The notes under the pieces: model-generated
Seen by the model: the letters and a program-made list of their open reading frames with translations, nothing else
Told to the model about the DNA's origin: nothing
The model's database searches: none
Assembly (NCBI GenBank): GCA_026421205.1
Contig: JAPKBM010000003.1
Span: forward strand, 1-64,000
Direction of reading: 5' to 3'
DNA: 64,000 bases
DNA from: Planctomycetota bacterium
GTDB taxonomy: Bacteria > Planctomycetota > UBA1135
Program-made: the position numbers and the translations under genes
Part shown: positions 46,401 through 55,996 of the stretch, in pieces
How positions within the stretch are numbered: the stretch's first letter is position 1
Layout: every line of letters begins with the position of its first letter

Positions 46401-47489
46401 TATGACCCTTTTACCGAAGAATGGTCGGGCTTGGATCCGGATAAATTAGAAGAAGTCTTGCGTTGTTTTGCGGCGCCCCAGCCGGTTGTTCTTGTTCCTT
46501 TCTTTGCGTCAACTTCTGTCGTGCAGTCGGAGTGGGTTGACACGGGGCTTGCCGGTTTACGGGCTCCGGCTGGCGCTACAGAGTTTGTCGATTATCCAGA
46601 TTATAGCAATTCACTTTTGCAAATTCAGGGCATCGACACTTCTTCCGGACGGGTAGAAACCACCGTCGGCGCCGTGCCTATGTTGCCTGATGTTGTAACC
46701 GGAAGTACTTCTATGGCGGTGATCAGCGCCTATGAGGTCGTCTTGTCCAATGCCTCGGTTGATTTTGCCGCGGCCCTTCATTTCCTTCGTCAGCCAGCTG
46801 TGCTTGAGGGCTATATTTTTCGGCCGGACTCATCTGCTGCCGTTGGGTTTACTATTGTGGAAGCGGAATATGATTCTTCCGTAGACGTATTGACGCTGAC
46901 CACGGATACCGCCGATGGCTCGGTTGAGTTTGCGATTAATCCAGGAAATCCTGTTTGGGGCTTGTCACCGAAGTTTTTCCAGATACAGACAGAAAACTTG
47001 ATGAACCAAGTTCCGACCTCTGCTCAAGTGTTTCTTCAATTCCAAGGTGCTGATGAAGTTGCTCCCGGAGAGAATCAGCCGGGCATTCCGGTTCCAGGTG
47101 AAACAGACTGGACCGCGGACCTTTCCATACTGCAAGGAAAACGTTTCCTGCGTTGGCGAGTTCTTTTCGACATTGATTATCGTGGATTGAGCGCCCTTGA
47201 TGGGAACCTGAACGCCTCGAAAACGGAAATAGTTATAGACGATTCTTCCGAATTCCCGGATGAAGGAAGGGTGAAGATTGTCGATGAAATGATTTCTTTC
47301 GCCGTGAACGACAAAGTGCACAATACGCTTCTTGGCTGTGTTCGTGGGCTGGAGGGAACGACGGCGGGCTATTATATGAACGATACTCTTGTAGAGGTGC
47401 TTTCCAGTGATCCGAGCAGTTCCGGTGGGGTTAATTTGAGCAGTCCAAAGCCTCAAATTGACCGTCTTAAGGTGCCCTTCGTCTGGTAG
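43464..47489 (+). CDS. 1341-aa glycine-rich surface lipoprotein with Ig-like domain
   Basis: The signal peptide ends in ALLASSC (lipid Cys27). After a Gly/Ser linker, residues 50-170 match bacterial Ig-like (Big_5-type) folds: RVIEIEFSDPLDPDSV and GRPLALGYSRQF. Residues 400-880 alternate short strands with glycine runs (PLVIYANGNVQIEGTLNISG; GGAKGECGGGTGG), the layout of large planctomycete surface proteins that may form a beta-solenoid. The C-terminal third is beta-rich and unrecognised. TAGAAT lies 10 nt before the ATG. No enzyme site is seen; a structural or adhesive role is likely. Confidence 0.65.
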   Translation: MNLTGIHILSRFSGGFALFGALLASSCIPGDSLGDGIGSGSSAGSGSEGQFRVIRSNLPDNATWELNRVIEIEFSDPLDPDSVGFGSISFVTDDYSIPPVTGSFEFEEGSEDRIVLFRPTCPNNSDNTNGGFYPEGTQYTMVLPGQDTLSGSAVRDALGRPLALGYSRQFSTPLGQGPSLFMDDLPTPPKLIPSSGVRFPGNLNLFIDPDPNIILSFDQSLDGRSSNINLENIYILYSDVPADQVVGDVNFPSTNLIPGMVSLTDNCKERAEVSFVVAGILPPGRALRVVVRRELLDIAGNGNIEDQVWPDFALPTLEDYFDDSTTPWNVTEVVDEFTENFNDTRGLDLDAAYPMPMATTGEGYVRASFEFPGTFTSKDFFLNSGYQEIFTDGQTFFTDTNNTLFTLQDGVLNCRDFTIKSGSELRGRGDSPLVIYANGNVQIEGTLNISGNNALWPTGLNSASRPEGGAKGECGGGTGGTSSAEMTKETPRGMTGFGAFQVPGGGGVGGEAGYNQRDNVGYANTEMANNISAGGGGGGFALTDNEAVHWHRWGSSDKMPEIDVKGHPDHNTYRHRATNPFYAGHPGADKYDIGFPEGSANPHASYVVQGAEAGNRGSSWNCVHAVDSNPWKTFPHGVYGFEDMAVDVLLHDDGSGTETMVADDGQANTFNTGAYFTFDRVWEDPSDPFPFQAGHPIFGADGGSGGTSVFRNDGDTTNDFWGSRIDAAGEVIQGELLVPWAGSGGGASGDMILYNRKPDGFGGYLHINESVPDPAFPSGTIFTYRKGGPGGGGGGQLQIMAIGTIKIGVNGLILAKGGNGIAGESTGWTYGQVSGSGGGSGGHIILHSATALDLRGVNVTSIGGTIENENRTWTLADGTLVEPNVAGLYYAEVLRAHGGRRGWAASRVNEHLPYKDYGGSAGKKDGNSTWMAGRGGAGANGVIQLHVPNPSTDILWPGYDPSGSHGSTYSNIQDYVHASYDPFTEEWSGLDPDKLEEVLRCFAAPQPVVLVPFFASTSVVQSEWVDTGLAGLRAPAGATEFVDYPDYSNSLLQIQGIDTSSGRVETTVGAVPMLPDVVTGSTSMAVISAYEVVLSNASVDFAAALHFLRQPAVLEGYIFRPDSSAAVGFTIVEAEYDSSVDVLTLTTDTADGSVEFAINPGNPVWGLSPKFFQIQTENLMNQVPTSAQVFLQFQGADEVAPGENQPGIPVPGETDWTADLSILQGKRFLRWRVLFDIDYRGLSALDGNLNASKTEIVIDDSSEFPDEGRVKIVDEMISFAVNDKVHNTLLGCVRGLEGTTAGYYMNDTLVEVLSSDPSSSGGVNLSSPKPQIDRLKVPFVW

Positions 47490-47492
47490 GGC

Positions 47493-50400
47493 TTACATAT
47501 TTCGGCGGTATTGCCCACCAATCTCATAAAGCGCGTGGCTCAGTTGCCCTAGCGTGGCAACTTTTGAGGCTTCCATAAGTTCCTCAAAGATGTTGGCGTT
47601 GGAAAGAGCTTTATCCTGAAGCATGGCCAGAGCTTTTGCAGTGCAAGCCGGATCTCTTTGGTGCATATCTTGAACCTGCTTTACTTGAGATTCTTTTTCT
47701 TCCACTGAGGAGCGTATGAGTTCGGTTTTTACAACGCCCTCCCCGGCCTTTGGGTTAAGGAAGGTGTTCACGCCCACGATGGGAAGCTCTCCGGAGTGTT
47801 TCTGGCTTTCATATTCCAAGCTTTCTTCTTGGATTTTTCCGCGCTGATACATGGTTTCCATGGCGCCCAAGACGCCTCCTCGCTCTGAAATTCGATGAAA
47901 TTCATCAAGCACTGCTTCCTCTACGAGGTCGGTTAAGAGATCTGTGAAATAGGCCCCTTGTGTCGGGTTTTCATTTTTTGCTTGACCGAGTTCTCGGTTG
48001 ATGATGAGTTGGATGGCAAGTGCTCGGCGGACGGAATCCTCTGTAGGGGTCGTGATGGCTTCGTCATAAGCATTAGTATGTAAGCTGTTACAGTTGTCGT
48101 AGATGGCGTACATGGCCTGCAGTGTGGTGCGAATGTCGTTGAAGTCAATTTCTTGTGCATGAAGAGACCGCCCGCTTGTTTGAATGTGGTACTTCAGCTT
48201 TTGGGAGCGGGCATCTGCTTTATAGAGATCTTTCATTGCGATGGCCCAGATGCGTCGGGCGACTCGGCCGATGACGGAATACTCTGCGTCTAAGCCGTTA
48301 CTGAAGAAGAACGAAAGATTGGGCGCAAAGTGATTTACGTCCATACCACGTGCGCGGTAATACTCAACAAAGGTGAAGCCATTCGCAAGCGTGAATGCCA
48401 ATTGCGAAATGGGGTTTGCTCCAGCTTCGGCAATGTGATAACCAGAGATGGATACGGAATAGAAATTCCGTATTTTCTTCTGGATAAAGTGTTCTTGCAC
48501 ATCGCCCATGACTTTTAGGGCAAATTCTGTACTGAAGATACAGGTGTTTTGAGCTTGGTCCTCCTTCAAAATATCCGCTTGAACCGTGCCGCGAACCGCT
48601 TGAATGGCGGTGGCTTTAATTTCTTCATACTCATCTTGAGGGATGAGCTGATCTCCGGTAACCCCGAGCAGGCCTAAGCCGAAGCCGTCATGGCCTTCGG
48701 GAGGTTCGCCTCGATAAACCGGTTGGTTCCCTTGGGTCAGTTCCTGGATTTTCTTTTGCGCCTCTTCCCAGCGACCCGTTTCTTTCAGGCGTTTTTCCAC
48801 TGCCTGGTCAATGGCCGTATTCAGGAAAAAAGCAAGCATGATGGGGGCCGGCCCATTGATTGTCATGGAAACGGACGTCTTCGGTGAAGCTAAATCAAAT
48901 CCAGAGTACAGCCTCTTTGCATCGTCTAAGGAGCAAATGGAAACACCGGCATTTCCCACCTTCCCGTAAATGTCGGGGCGTAGGTCCGGGTCTTCTCCGT
49001 AAAGCGTGACGGAGTCAAAGGCTGTCGAAAGTCGCACTGCGGGTTGGCCTGCGGAAACATAATGAAAGCGTCGGTTCGTGCGCTCCGCCGTACCTTCCCC
49101 GGCAAACATTCGCGTAGGGTCTTCCCCTGTTCTTTTAAAGGGGAAGACGCCGGCGGCGTAGGGGAACTGCCCAGGCAACCCCTCTAGGCCAAACCACTGT
49201 GTTAAATCTTCCCAGTTCTGGGTTTGCGGAAGGGCTACTTTTGGAAGTAACGTTCCGGAGAGTGTTTCAAACTTCGCTTGAATTTGAATGTCTTTTCCAC
49301 GTACCTCATAGGAGAAGTGCTCTTTTTCATAGGCCGACTTCTCTTCTTGCCAGTGCTGCAAGCGATTCTTTAGGTCTTCCGGGAGTTCGGCGAGTAGTTG
49401 GTCAAGGCGCTCTTGAAGTAGTACTGCTGTGGAATCAGAGGAGTCAAATTCTAGAAGGGCACGGCGGAGTCCGTCAGCGCGACCGGCAAGCTTTGCGACG
49501 GATTTCGTTTTCTTTTTATGCTGGCGTACGGTGTCGGCAATCTCAGCTAAGTAACGGATACGATCTGCAGGGACAACGGTGGGGGTTTCCGTGATACGCA
49601 AGGGAGGTGGAGTTGTCTTCCAGTCTTTTTTCGTGAGCGTGGTCCATTCCGTCATGAGCCATTCAAAGAGATGGTCGACGCCTGGGTCAGAAAACCGACT
49701 TGCTGAAGTAAGAAAAACGGGAAGGTCCTCATCTAATCCATCAAAGTTTTCTCGGTTACGTCGAAATTGTTTCCTTACATCGCGCAAGGCATCTTTTGCG
49801 CCTTTGCGGTCTGACTTGTTGATGACGATGCCTTGGGCAAAGTCCAGCATGTCAATTTTTTCTAGTTGAGAGGGTGCGCCGAATTCGGGGGTCATGACGT
49901 AAATTGAAAAGTCACAGAGGTCGACGACTTCGGAATCACTTTGCCCGATGCCCGCGGTTTCCAAAATGATAAGATCATAATTTGCGGCTTGGAGAACATG
50001 GAGTGCATCTCGGACGGCGTCGGCGGTGGCCAAGTGGGCTCGTCGCGTGGCCATGGAGCGCATAAACACGCGAGGCCCGTGTACTGCATTCATACGAATT
50101 CGATCTCCTAAGAGCGCACCTCCAGTGCGACGTTGGCTGGGGTCCACGGAAAGAATTGCCACGGTGCGGTCTGGGAATTGATCCAACGTGCGTCGTACGA
50201 GTTCGTCAGTAAGAGACGACTTTCCCGCGCCTCCGGTTCCCGTAATACCTAGGATAGCTGCCGTTTCGGAGGGCATACTTTGTTTTAGTTCGGCCCGTAG
50301 GGCGTCTAAAGTCGAAGCATGCTTAGGCCCTTGATGATATTCAAAAAGGCTGATGGCTCGTGCCACGGCCGGCGCATTTTTTTGCAATCGCCCTTCGGGG

Positions 50401-50879
50401 AGTTGGGTTATATTTTCTAATTCATGCGGCTTTGCTTGTGCCAGCATGTCTTGAATCATGCCTACGAGTCCAAGGCGTCGGCCATCTTCAACGGAGTACA
50501 AGTGATCCACGCCATATTCATGAAGCGCCGCAATTTCTTCATCCGTGATGGTGCCACCACCACCGCCAAAAACTTTGATGTGCTCACAGCCTTTTTCCCT
50601 GAGGAGCTCCACCATGTATTGGAAAAATTCCATATGCCCTCCTTGGTAAGAGGAGATGGCAATGGCGTGAGCATCTTCTTGAATGGCGGCCTCCACAATT
50701 TCTTCCACGGACCGGTTATGTCCAAGATGGATGACTTCGGCGCCTTCTCGTTGCAGAATTCGACGCATGATGTTGATGGCGGCGTCGTGGCCGTCAAACA
50801 AAGAGGCCGCAGTGACGAAGCGGAGATTGTCTTGTGCGCTGGAGTCTTGAGCGTGCGTGGGGGCAGGGGAGGTTTTCAT
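47493..50879 (-). CDS. icmF: Fused isobutyryl-CoA mutase IcmF (B12-dependent)
   Basis: 1128 aa combining the small B12-binding subunit (residues about 20-155, DGHDAA with the cobalt-ligand His31), the MeaI-type G-protein chaperone (P-loop [13 protein letters not shown] at about 213, then NKSDR) and the large mutase subunit. [16 protein letters not shown] carries the Phe typical of isobutyryl-CoA mutases (methylmalonyl-CoA mutase has Tyr), and [16 protein letters not shown] is the IcmF form of the substrate loop. It interconverts isobutyryl-CoA and n-butyryl-CoA, linking valine and fatty-acid breakdown. Its start overlaps the MerR regulator stop (ATGA). Confidence 0.95.
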   Translation of the reverse strand: MKTSPAPTHAQDSSAQDNLRFVTAASLFDGHDAAINIMRRILQREGAEVIHLGHNRSVEEIVEAAIQEDAHAIAISSYQGGHMEFFQYMVELLREKGCEHIKVFGGGGGTITDEEIAALHEYGVDHLYSVEDGRRLGLVGMIQDMLAQAKPHELENITQLPEGRLQKNAPAVARAISLFEYHQGPKHASTLDALRAELKQSMPSETAAILGITGTGGAGKSSLTDELVRRTLDQFPDRTVAILSVDPSQRRTGGALLGDRIRMNAVHGPRVFMRSMATRRAHLATADAVRDALHVLQAANYDLIILETAGIGQSDSEVVDLCDFSIYVMTPEFGAPSQLEKIDMLDFAQGIVINKSDRKGAKDALRDVRKQFRRNRENFDGLDEDLPVFLTSASRFSDPGVDHLFEWLMTEWTTLTKKDWKTTPPPLRITETPTVVPADRIRYLAEIADTVRQHKKKTKSVAKLAGRADGLRRALLEFDSSDSTAVLLQERLDQLLAELPEDLKNRLQHWQEEKSAYEKEHFSYEVRGKDIQIQAKFETLSGTLLPKVALPQTQNWEDLTQWFGLEGLPGQFPYAAGVFPFKRTGEDPTRMFAGEGTAERTNRRFHYVSAGQPAVRLSTAFDSVTLYGEDPDLRPDIYGKVGNAGVSICSLDDAKRLYSGFDLASPKTSVSMTINGPAPIMLAFFLNTAIDQAVEKRLKETGRWEEAQKKIQELTQGNQPVYRGEPPEGHDGFGLGLLGVTGDQLIPQDEYEEIKATAIQAVRGTVQADILKEDQAQNTCIFSTEFALKVMGDVQEHFIQKKIRNFYSVSISGYHIAEAGANPISQLAFTLANGFTFVEYYRARGMDVNHFAPNLSFFFSNGLDAEYSVIGRVARRIWAIAMKDLYKADARSQKLKYHIQTSGRSLHAQEIDFNDIRTTLQAMYAIYDNCNSLHTNAYDEAITTPTEDSVRRALAIQLIINRELGQAKNENPTQGAYFTDLLTDLVEEAVLDEFHRISERGGVLGAMETMYQRGKIQEESLEYESQKHSGELPIVGVNTFLNPKAGEGVVKTELIRSSVEEKESQVKQVQDMHQRDPACTAKALAMLQDKALSNANIFEELMEASKVATLGQLSHALYEIGGQYRRNM

Positions 50880-51271
50880 GGTGATGGGGGGGCGTGTTGC
50901 TTTTGGGCTATGCGTGCTTGGTAGTCCTTGAGCTCTTGGTCTAGCTGGTGCAATTCTTGAATGCGTGTGGTGACTTCGGTCCGGCGTGTTTGGAGGAGTT
51001 GATGAAGGTCGTCGAGCAGAGCTGGTGTTTGCCCGCGGTCAAAGGCCTGGTTGAGCCGGCCGATTTCTTCCAGGGTTAAGCCAAGATGCTTGAGGCGTTG
51101 GATGAACCGAAGTCGCTCTAGGGCATCTGGCCCGTAAAGCCGACGTCCTCCGTTTCCGCGTTCCTCTGCCTTCAAGAGGCCGCGCTCCCCGTAGTAGCGG
51201 ATGGTGCGACTACTCATACCAGCCTCTTTGGCAAGAGCACTGATGTCGAGCAAGGAGGCCAGAGGTTGCAT
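50876..51271 (-). CDS. MerR-family regulator of the icmF operon
   Basis: 131 aa. The N-terminal winged helix is [24 protein letters not shown] with the usual [12 protein letters not shown] second wing; the C-terminal part (residues 75-125) is a coiled coil for dimers with no cysteines, so it is not a metal sensor of the MerR/CueR kind. It most resembles the group that controls branched-chain-acid and acyl-CoA catabolism (LiuR type), and icmF is translated from the same mRNA. The promoter lies 6 nt upstream and holds repeated GTAAACT sites, fitting autoregulation. Confidence 0.83.
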   Translation of the reverse strand: MQPLASLLDISALAKEAGMSSRTIRYYGERGLLKAEERGNGGRRLYGPDALERLRFIQRLKHLGLTLEEIGRLNQAFDRGQTPALLDDLHQLLQTRRTEVTTRIQELHQLDQELKDYQARIAQKQHAPPSP

Positions 51272-51277
51272 AAGGTG

Positions 51278-51307
51278 AGTTTACACCATGTTGCCAGTTT
51301 ACGTCAA
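51278..51307 (-). promoter_or_regulatory. Promoter/operator of merR-icmF (leaderless)
   Basis: TTGACG, an 18-bp spacer and TAAACT end 6 nt before the ATG. GTAAACT occurs twice as a direct repeat within it, and TTGACGTAAAC resembles half-sites known for LiuR-type MerR regulators. The promoter overlaps the 3' end of nth. Confidence 0.6.
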
Positions 51308-51946
51308 CTGTTTGTCGCAGGCCCGTTTCAGAGGGCATTCTTCACATTTAGCTATTCGTGCCGTACAGAAAGCTCTTCCGTGGTCAATGAGGGCATGGCT
51401 CAGCCAGGTCCAGCGACTTTTGGGAAAGAGATCCATGAGTACTTTCTCTACCTTTTCCGGCTGTTGGGCTGTGGTCAGCCCCAATCTACGGGCAATACGC
51501 CCCACATGCGTGTCCACCACCACGCCGACGGGTTTCCGGAAGGCCTGCCCAAGAACGCAGTTTGCAGTCTTTCGCGCCACGCCAGCCAGTTGGAGTAATT
51601 CCTCCATGGTCTCCGGAACCTCACCCCGATGGTCCTTCATGAGTGTCTTGGCCATTGCACTGAGGTGCTTGGTTTTATTGTTGAAGAAATTGATGGAGGC
51701 AATGAGGGGGCGGATTTCCTCAAGGGAAGCGCTGGCTAGGGATTGCGCGTCAGGAAAATGATGAAAGAGGGCTGGCGTGACCAAATTGACACGCTTGTCC
51801 GTGCATTGCGCCGACAAGATGGTGGCTACAAGGAGTTGAAAGGGGTTTTCCCAGTGAAGGGCCGTTTCACTGCTTATGTAGTGGCGGAGCAAGATACGCT
51901 GAATTCCTTTTGCTCGTTCCGACAGAGTTTTCACAGATTTTGGCAT
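51299..51946 (-). CDS. nth: Endonuclease III
   Basis: 215 aa of the HhH-GPD family. The hairpin and catalytic Lys are in AGVARKTANC (Lys126; the usual GVGRKTAN reads GVARKTAN), the catalytic Asp is D145 (VDTHVGRI), and the [4Fe-4S] ligands are Cys194, 201, 204 and 210 (C-x6-C-x2-C-x5-C). It removes oxidised pyrimidines and nicks the abasic site. Its 3' end reaches into the merR promoter. The ATG has no Shine-Dalgarno. Confidence 0.95.
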   Translation of the reverse strand: MPKSVKTLSERAKGIQRILLRHYISSETALHWENPFQLLVATILSAQCTDKRVNLVTPALFHHFPDAQSLASASLEEIRPLIASINFFNNKTKHLSAMAKTLMKDHRGEVPETMEELLQLAGVARKTANCVLGQAFRKPVGVVVDTHVGRIARRLGLTTAQQPEKVEKVLMDLFPKSRWTWLSHALIDHGRAFCTARIAKCEECPLKRACDKQLT

Positions 51947-52240
51947 GATTTCATGGAGAAGAGAACAGTTTAGCGCTTTTTCAGACTCCCGTAAGTCCTT
52001 GTTTTTTCAAGGCTTCCACAGGAAGTTGCAATAAAAAGTCAAAAAAAGGAGGAGAAAGGTTGCTGACGGGCCGAATTAAAAGTTGCTGCATGGGTTCTCT
52101 TCCTTATCACCAGTGACTCGCAGGGGATGGCGATACCTGGCATGTAGCAAGGGGAAATGAAGGTCAGCGATCATTTACTTGGTCGCTGACTTTTTTTGTG
52201 CGGTAGGGTGCCTGCCCATGTCAGTGGGCAGCACCGCCAA
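51947..52240. other. 294-bp gap between nth and the transketolase gene
   Basis: No ORF longer than about 10 codons is credible. The gap holds a small hairpin (CCTTG-T6-CAAGG near 52000), a purine-rich stretch (near 52045) and the terminator at 52163-52197. It may contain a small plus-strand RNA, but I see no convincing promoter. Confidence 0.4.
52163..52197 (+). terminator. Intrinsic terminator, plus-strand oriented
   Basis: GTCAGCGATC pairs with GGTCGCTGAC (one G-U) across 8 nt, followed by T7. On the plus strand it ends an unseen transcript; on the minus strand the same stem is followed by CTTCATTT and could end the transketolase mRNA, as the other weak-T terminators here do. Confidence 0.8.
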
Positions 52241-54574
52241 TCAGGCCACCGGCTCTGGCATTGAGGCTTCGGCGAAACGAGCTTCACGGTCCGTTACAAA
52301 GCGCTGAATGCCGCTCCGCAGGCTTTCCGTGTCCAAATGGGCTTCGGCAATCACTTCTTCGCCGGAACCCCCAGTGCGCCAACGGTCATCCCAATCAGAA
52401 CCCATGGCGTAAACGTAGGAAGTTTTGTGGGAGGTCCACAGCCACATGTTTTGGCGTGCGCCATTGGTGATGAAAGTGCTGTTAAACCAATCCTCTTGGG
52501 TGATTAGCTGATTGCGCCATTCTTCTGGTTGGAGCATGAATAATTCATGACTGATGGCGGCAACCAATTTCACATTGGGCCCATTCTTGTCAAACCAGCC
52601 TTCGCGTATTAAACCTAAAAGGGAATTGGTGGAGGAGGTGCCACGTACAAAAATGCAACCCTCCTTCGGCCGAGACGGGTCATAGTCCCGAATAAGGGAA
52701 GCGCCCTTGGCGGCCTCCATGTAGCAACCCATGCCCAAAGCTTTGCGGTCTGGGATTTCTACCCCTGGACGAGTGAGATGCAAAGCGACAATCGGCGAAT
52801 TCGTGCTGAGGGCTGCCAATAAGCAGGGGCCTACCTCGTTGGGTTCCCAAGGGTGCAAGTCAATGACTTGGCCGCGCGGGAAAAACTGGGTGATACCGGG
52901 AGAAAAGACGCCGAAGTGAGTGCGCGAATCTTCAGCCGTTTCAGGACCTGAGTGTCCGGCCACCCAAATTACCTTGCCGTGCTTCAGTGGGCTGTCCTGA
53001 ACCAGTTGAGAGTAAAGCCGCATTGGGCCGTATTTCAGATAAGAAAATGAACCGTAAGTGGAGCAAGCGCCCCAATAACCGGCGAAGCTTTCTTTCGGGT
53101 TTTCGGAAAGGTTGGTAGAAGCAAGACCACAAACTAAACCGGCATTGCCAAATTCGGTAATGGTGGTTGGCAACAAGGAACCTTCAACGTTGTTGTTGCG
53201 GTCATACCAACCAAAGCCTTCGCTACCTTCCCAACCCTTGGCAAAGCCTGAGATGTTAGTGGAGTCAGCCAAATCAGCACTGGCGGCAATCACCAAAGGC
53301 CGGCCATACTTTTCTTTAGCTTTGGCGTTCATCCAAGCGCCAACTCGGGCCAAGCCGACTCGGTTCGGTTGGTTTTCACCGGGTGCAAAGAACAATTCCT
53401 TAGGCAAGTTTTCTGGATTGGTGAAGTCAGGGTCCTGACTTGGGTCGGCGCCGAAAGGTTTTGCTCCAGCAATGGTTTCAGGAACAGAATCGCCGATGGT
53501 CACCAACCGATCAGCAAGCCAAGTGCAATATTCTTCATCGTCCAGCAAGCTAAGGACGGCTTGGATGCCATCGGCGGTCTGCTGACGGAAGGCTTCGGCG
53601 GTGTCGGGCTTGGCTTCTCCTTGGCCGGGAATTTTGACACCGTAAGTGTCTGTGAATTCTTGTTTCGTTCGCCAATAAATTTCGGAGTTAGGCTTGTGGG
53701 CTGCGCCGTGAGACTTGAAGCCAGTAACGCCATAACCGCGGCCTTTGATGGTTTTGAACCAGGCACAACGGGGCTGGTCTACGTCGGAGCCGATGCAATC
53801 AAAAAGGGTTTCGGCAACTTGGCGGTAATCATGGCCGTTTTCGGTTCCTTTGGTATAAAAACCGTAAGAGTCAAACCATTCCTGGGGGTTTCCGTAAACC
53901 ATGGAGGAGTAAGCGCGGGAATCAATGCCGTTGTCGTTCCAATCCAGCAAGTAGTTCAAGTTAGACAATCCCAAGCCCCATGAAGTGTGTTTGGTTTCAT
54001 GGTTGGCTCCAGCAGTGTGTCCACCCTCACCTTCCACGGCAAAGACTTTGACTTCTTCGGCTCCGGCCAACTTCAAGGCCAAGGCGATACCGGCTGCGGC
54101 AGGAGCACCGTGGCCACTGGGTCCGGTGTTTGCTTTAAGGAACAAGGTTTTTCCTTCGGACTCCGCGTGACCTGGCAGACCGCCATGTTTGCGTAATTCC
54201 AGCAAATCTTCCCAAACCAATTGGCGCTCTAGACCACCGGGAACGACGTACTTTTCATCGCCGGTTTTCGCATGCATGCGGCGCAGGGCTTCGTTGTAAA
54301 TGGCAAGCAAGGCGTAAATGGCTGGCACGGTATGACCGGCCACCAAAACAAATTTGTCGCCCCAGGCTTTTTCTGGGTGGCGGATATCCCAGCGCATCGC
54401 TCCGGACAAAGTGAGCGCCACGAAAGTGGGAATTTTGGAGCGGGAACCACCGGGATGGCCGCTCTGGCGGAGGTTGAGCATTAGGTCGATCAGTTGATCG
54501 GCCATGGCTCCAGTTTTCTCCCAATAGGGGAGGTCAGAGCGAAGAGATTCCAGGTTAGGGGTGTTTCTGGCCAT
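52241..54574 (-). CDS. Transketolase-family thiamine-diphosphate enzyme (atypical)
   Basis: 777 aa, about 100 longer than standard transketolase. The N-terminal ThDP domain has SGHPGGSRSK, LVAGHTVPAIYALL, and EGEGGHTAGANHETKH followed by LNYLLDWNDNGID; the metal-binding Asp of the usual GDGE is replaced by Glu (VEGEGG), while LDWNDNG supplies the Asn-type ligand region. The pyrimidine domain (about 415-600) and the C-terminal domain (VKLVAAISHELFMLQPEEW) align with transketolases. It probably moves C2 units in the pentose-phosphate pathway, but the specificity is uncertain. TACAAT lies 5 nt before the ATG. Confidence 0.82.
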   Translation of the reverse strand: MARNTPNLESLRSDLPYWEKTGAMADQLIDLMLNLRQSGHPGGSRSKIPTFVALTLSGAMRWDIRHPEKAWGDKFVLVAGHTVPAIYALLAIYNEALRRMHAKTGDEKYVVPGGLERQLVWEDLLELRKHGGLPGHAESEGKTLFLKANTGPSGHGAPAAAGIALALKLAGAEEVKVFAVEGEGGHTAGANHETKHTSWGLGLSNLNYLLDWNDNGIDSRAYSSMVYGNPQEWFDSYGFYTKGTENGHDYRQVAETLFDCIGSDVDQPRCAWFKTIKGRGYGVTGFKSHGAAHKPNSEIYWRTKQEFTDTYGVKIPGQGEAKPDTAEAFRQQTADGIQAVLSLLDDEEYCTWLADRLVTIGDSVPETIAGAKPFGADPSQDPDFTNPENLPKELFFAPGENQPNRVGLARVGAWMNAKAKEKYGRPLVIAASADLADSTNISGFAKGWEGSEGFGWYDRNNNVEGSLLPTTITEFGNAGLVCGLASTNLSENPKESFAGYWGACSTYGSFSYLKYGPMRLYSQLVQDSPLKHGKVIWVAGHSGPETAEDSRTHFGVFSPGITQFFPRGQVIDLHPWEPNEVGPCLLAALSTNSPIVALHLTRPGVEIPDRKALGMGCYMEAAKGASLIRDYDPSRPKEGCIFVRGTSSTNSLLGLIREGWFDKNGPNVKLVAAISHELFMLQPEEWRNQLITQEDWFNSTFITNGARQNMWLWTSHKTSYVYAMGSDWDDRWRTGGSGEEVIAEAHLDTESLRSGIQRFVTDREARFAEASMPEPVA

Positions 54575-54579
54575 ACGGG

Positions 54580-54585
54580 ATTGTA
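54580..54585 (-). promoter_or_regulatory. -10 box of the transketolase gene (leaderless)
   Basis: TACAAT 5 nt before the ATG; TGACCT about 19 bp upstream is a weak -35. Confidence 0.45.
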
Positions 54586-54621
54586 CTCCTGCCAGTAAGA
54601 AAAAAGGTCAGGAACTGCGGT

Positions 54622-55935
54622 CTAGAAAATGGGGGGAAGGCCCACTGCATGGCGTTCAAACCCGTGTTCCTTTAACGCGGGAATGGACAAAATGTTGCGT
54701 CCATCAAAGAAGAGTTTTCGCTTCATTGACGCAGCCAATCGAGCAAAGTCAGGGTTGCGGTATTCGTTCCACTCAGTGCACAAAATGACCGCATCGGTGC
54801 CGTCGGCCACTTCATACATGTTCTCTAAATAGGCATCAATGTTACTTCCAATGATCTCCTGACCCGTTTTGAGGGCTTCCGGGTCACAGGCTTTGATTGT
54901 GGCGCCTCGTACTTTGAGCTCCCGTGCAATGGTGATGGCCGGCGCTTCTCGCATGTCGTCCGTCTTCGGCTTGAAGGCAAGGCCCCAAAGTCCAAAGGTT
55001 CGACCAGAAAGGTTTTCGCCGAAGATGTCTACAACCTTTTCAACCATGAGGCCTTTTTGGTTTTCATTCACTGCTTCGACTGCTTCCAATATTTGGAAGG
55101 TATAGCCATTTTCCTTTGCTGTATGCATGATGGCTTTAACGTCTTTAGGGAAGCAAGATCCGCCATAACCGATGCCCGGGTAGAGAAAAGGCCTGCCGAT
55201 GCGTGCGTCTGAGCCAATCCCGCGGCGGACATTGGAGACGTCGGCATTCACTTTGTCACAAATCCGTGCAATTTCATTCATGAAAGAAATTCGGGTCGCC
55301 AACATGGCGTTAGCTGCATACTTGGTCATTTCTGCACTTGTGGGGTCCATGCGAATAATGGGCGCACCATTTCGAACGAAAGGTGCATACAGTTGATCCA
55401 TGAGATTGAAGTCTTCCTCCAGCTCTGCGCCGATGACGACGCGGTCCGGTTTGAGGAAATCATCAATGGCCGCACCCTCTTTTAGGAATTCTGGATTTGA
55501 GCAAACCGAAATGTCATGTTCACTGGCTGCATTGGCAATTTCTTTGACTTTGGCAGCGGTGCCGACGGGGACGGTGGACTTATCCACAATCAGTTTGGGC
55601 CCGTTTGCGTGGCGCCCGATGTCTTCCGCAACTTTAAAGACAGCGGTTAAGTCGGCACCACCATCTTTTCCAGGTGGGGTTCCTACAGCAATGAAAACGA
55701 TGCGTGCTGCGTGAACGGCTTCCGCCAGATTCGTGGTGAATTGCAGTCGCCCGTCTTTGTGGTTGGATAAAACCAATTCCGAGAGCCCCGGTTCAAAGAT
55801 AGGAATTTCTCCTTGCTTGAGGCGGCTGATTTTTTCTTCATCGATATCAACGCATTCCACTTGATTGCCCATTTCGGCAAAGCAAGTTCCAGCGACAAGA
55901 CCAACGTACCCAGTTCCGACGACGGCAATTTTCAT
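54622..55935 (-). CDS. ugd: UDP-glucose 6-dehydrogenase
   Basis: 437 aa. NAD-binding GTGYVGLVAGTCFAEMG, central domain with EFLKEGAAIDDF and the catalytic Cys261 in GYGGSCFPKD, and C-terminal UDP-binding domain from residue 311 (LWGLAFKPKTDDMRE, later TEWNEY and FFDGRNIL). It oxidises UDP-glucose to UDP-glucuronate for exopolysaccharide or glycolipid synthesis. TAAAAT lies 8 nt before the ATG. A decayed copy of its C-terminal domain occurs in the membrane protein gene at 58.9-60.0 kb. Confidence 0.95.
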   Translation of the reverse strand: MKIAVVGTGYVGLVAGTCFAEMGNQVECVDIDEEKISRLKQGEIPIFEPGLSELVLSNHKDGRLQFTTNLAEAVHAARIVFIAVGTPPGKDGGADLTAVFKVAEDIGRHANGPKLIVDKSTVPVGTAAKVKEIANAASEHDISVCSNPEFLKEGAAIDDFLKPDRVVIGAELEEDFNLMDQLYAPFVRNGAPIIRMDPTSAEMTKYAANAMLATRISFMNEIARICDKVNADVSNVRRGIGSDARIGRPFLYPGIGYGGSCFPKDVKAIMHTAKENGYTFQILEAVEAVNENQKGLMVEKVVDIFGENLSGRTFGLWGLAFKPKTDDMREAPAITIARELKVRGATIKACDPEALKTGQEIIGSNIDAYLENMYEVADGTDAVILCTEWNEYRNPDFARLAASMKRKLFFDGRNILSIPALKEHGFERHAVGLPPIF

Positions 55936-55996
55936 GGTGGGGGATTTTAGGGGTTTCGAGGAAAGGTTTCAGGGATTTCAGTCAAGCGAAGAACCT

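Noticed and set aside
53369-53983. 204-aa plus-strand frame inside the transketolase gene
   Set aside because: Antisense shadow of a well-conserved enzyme; no family match or start signal.
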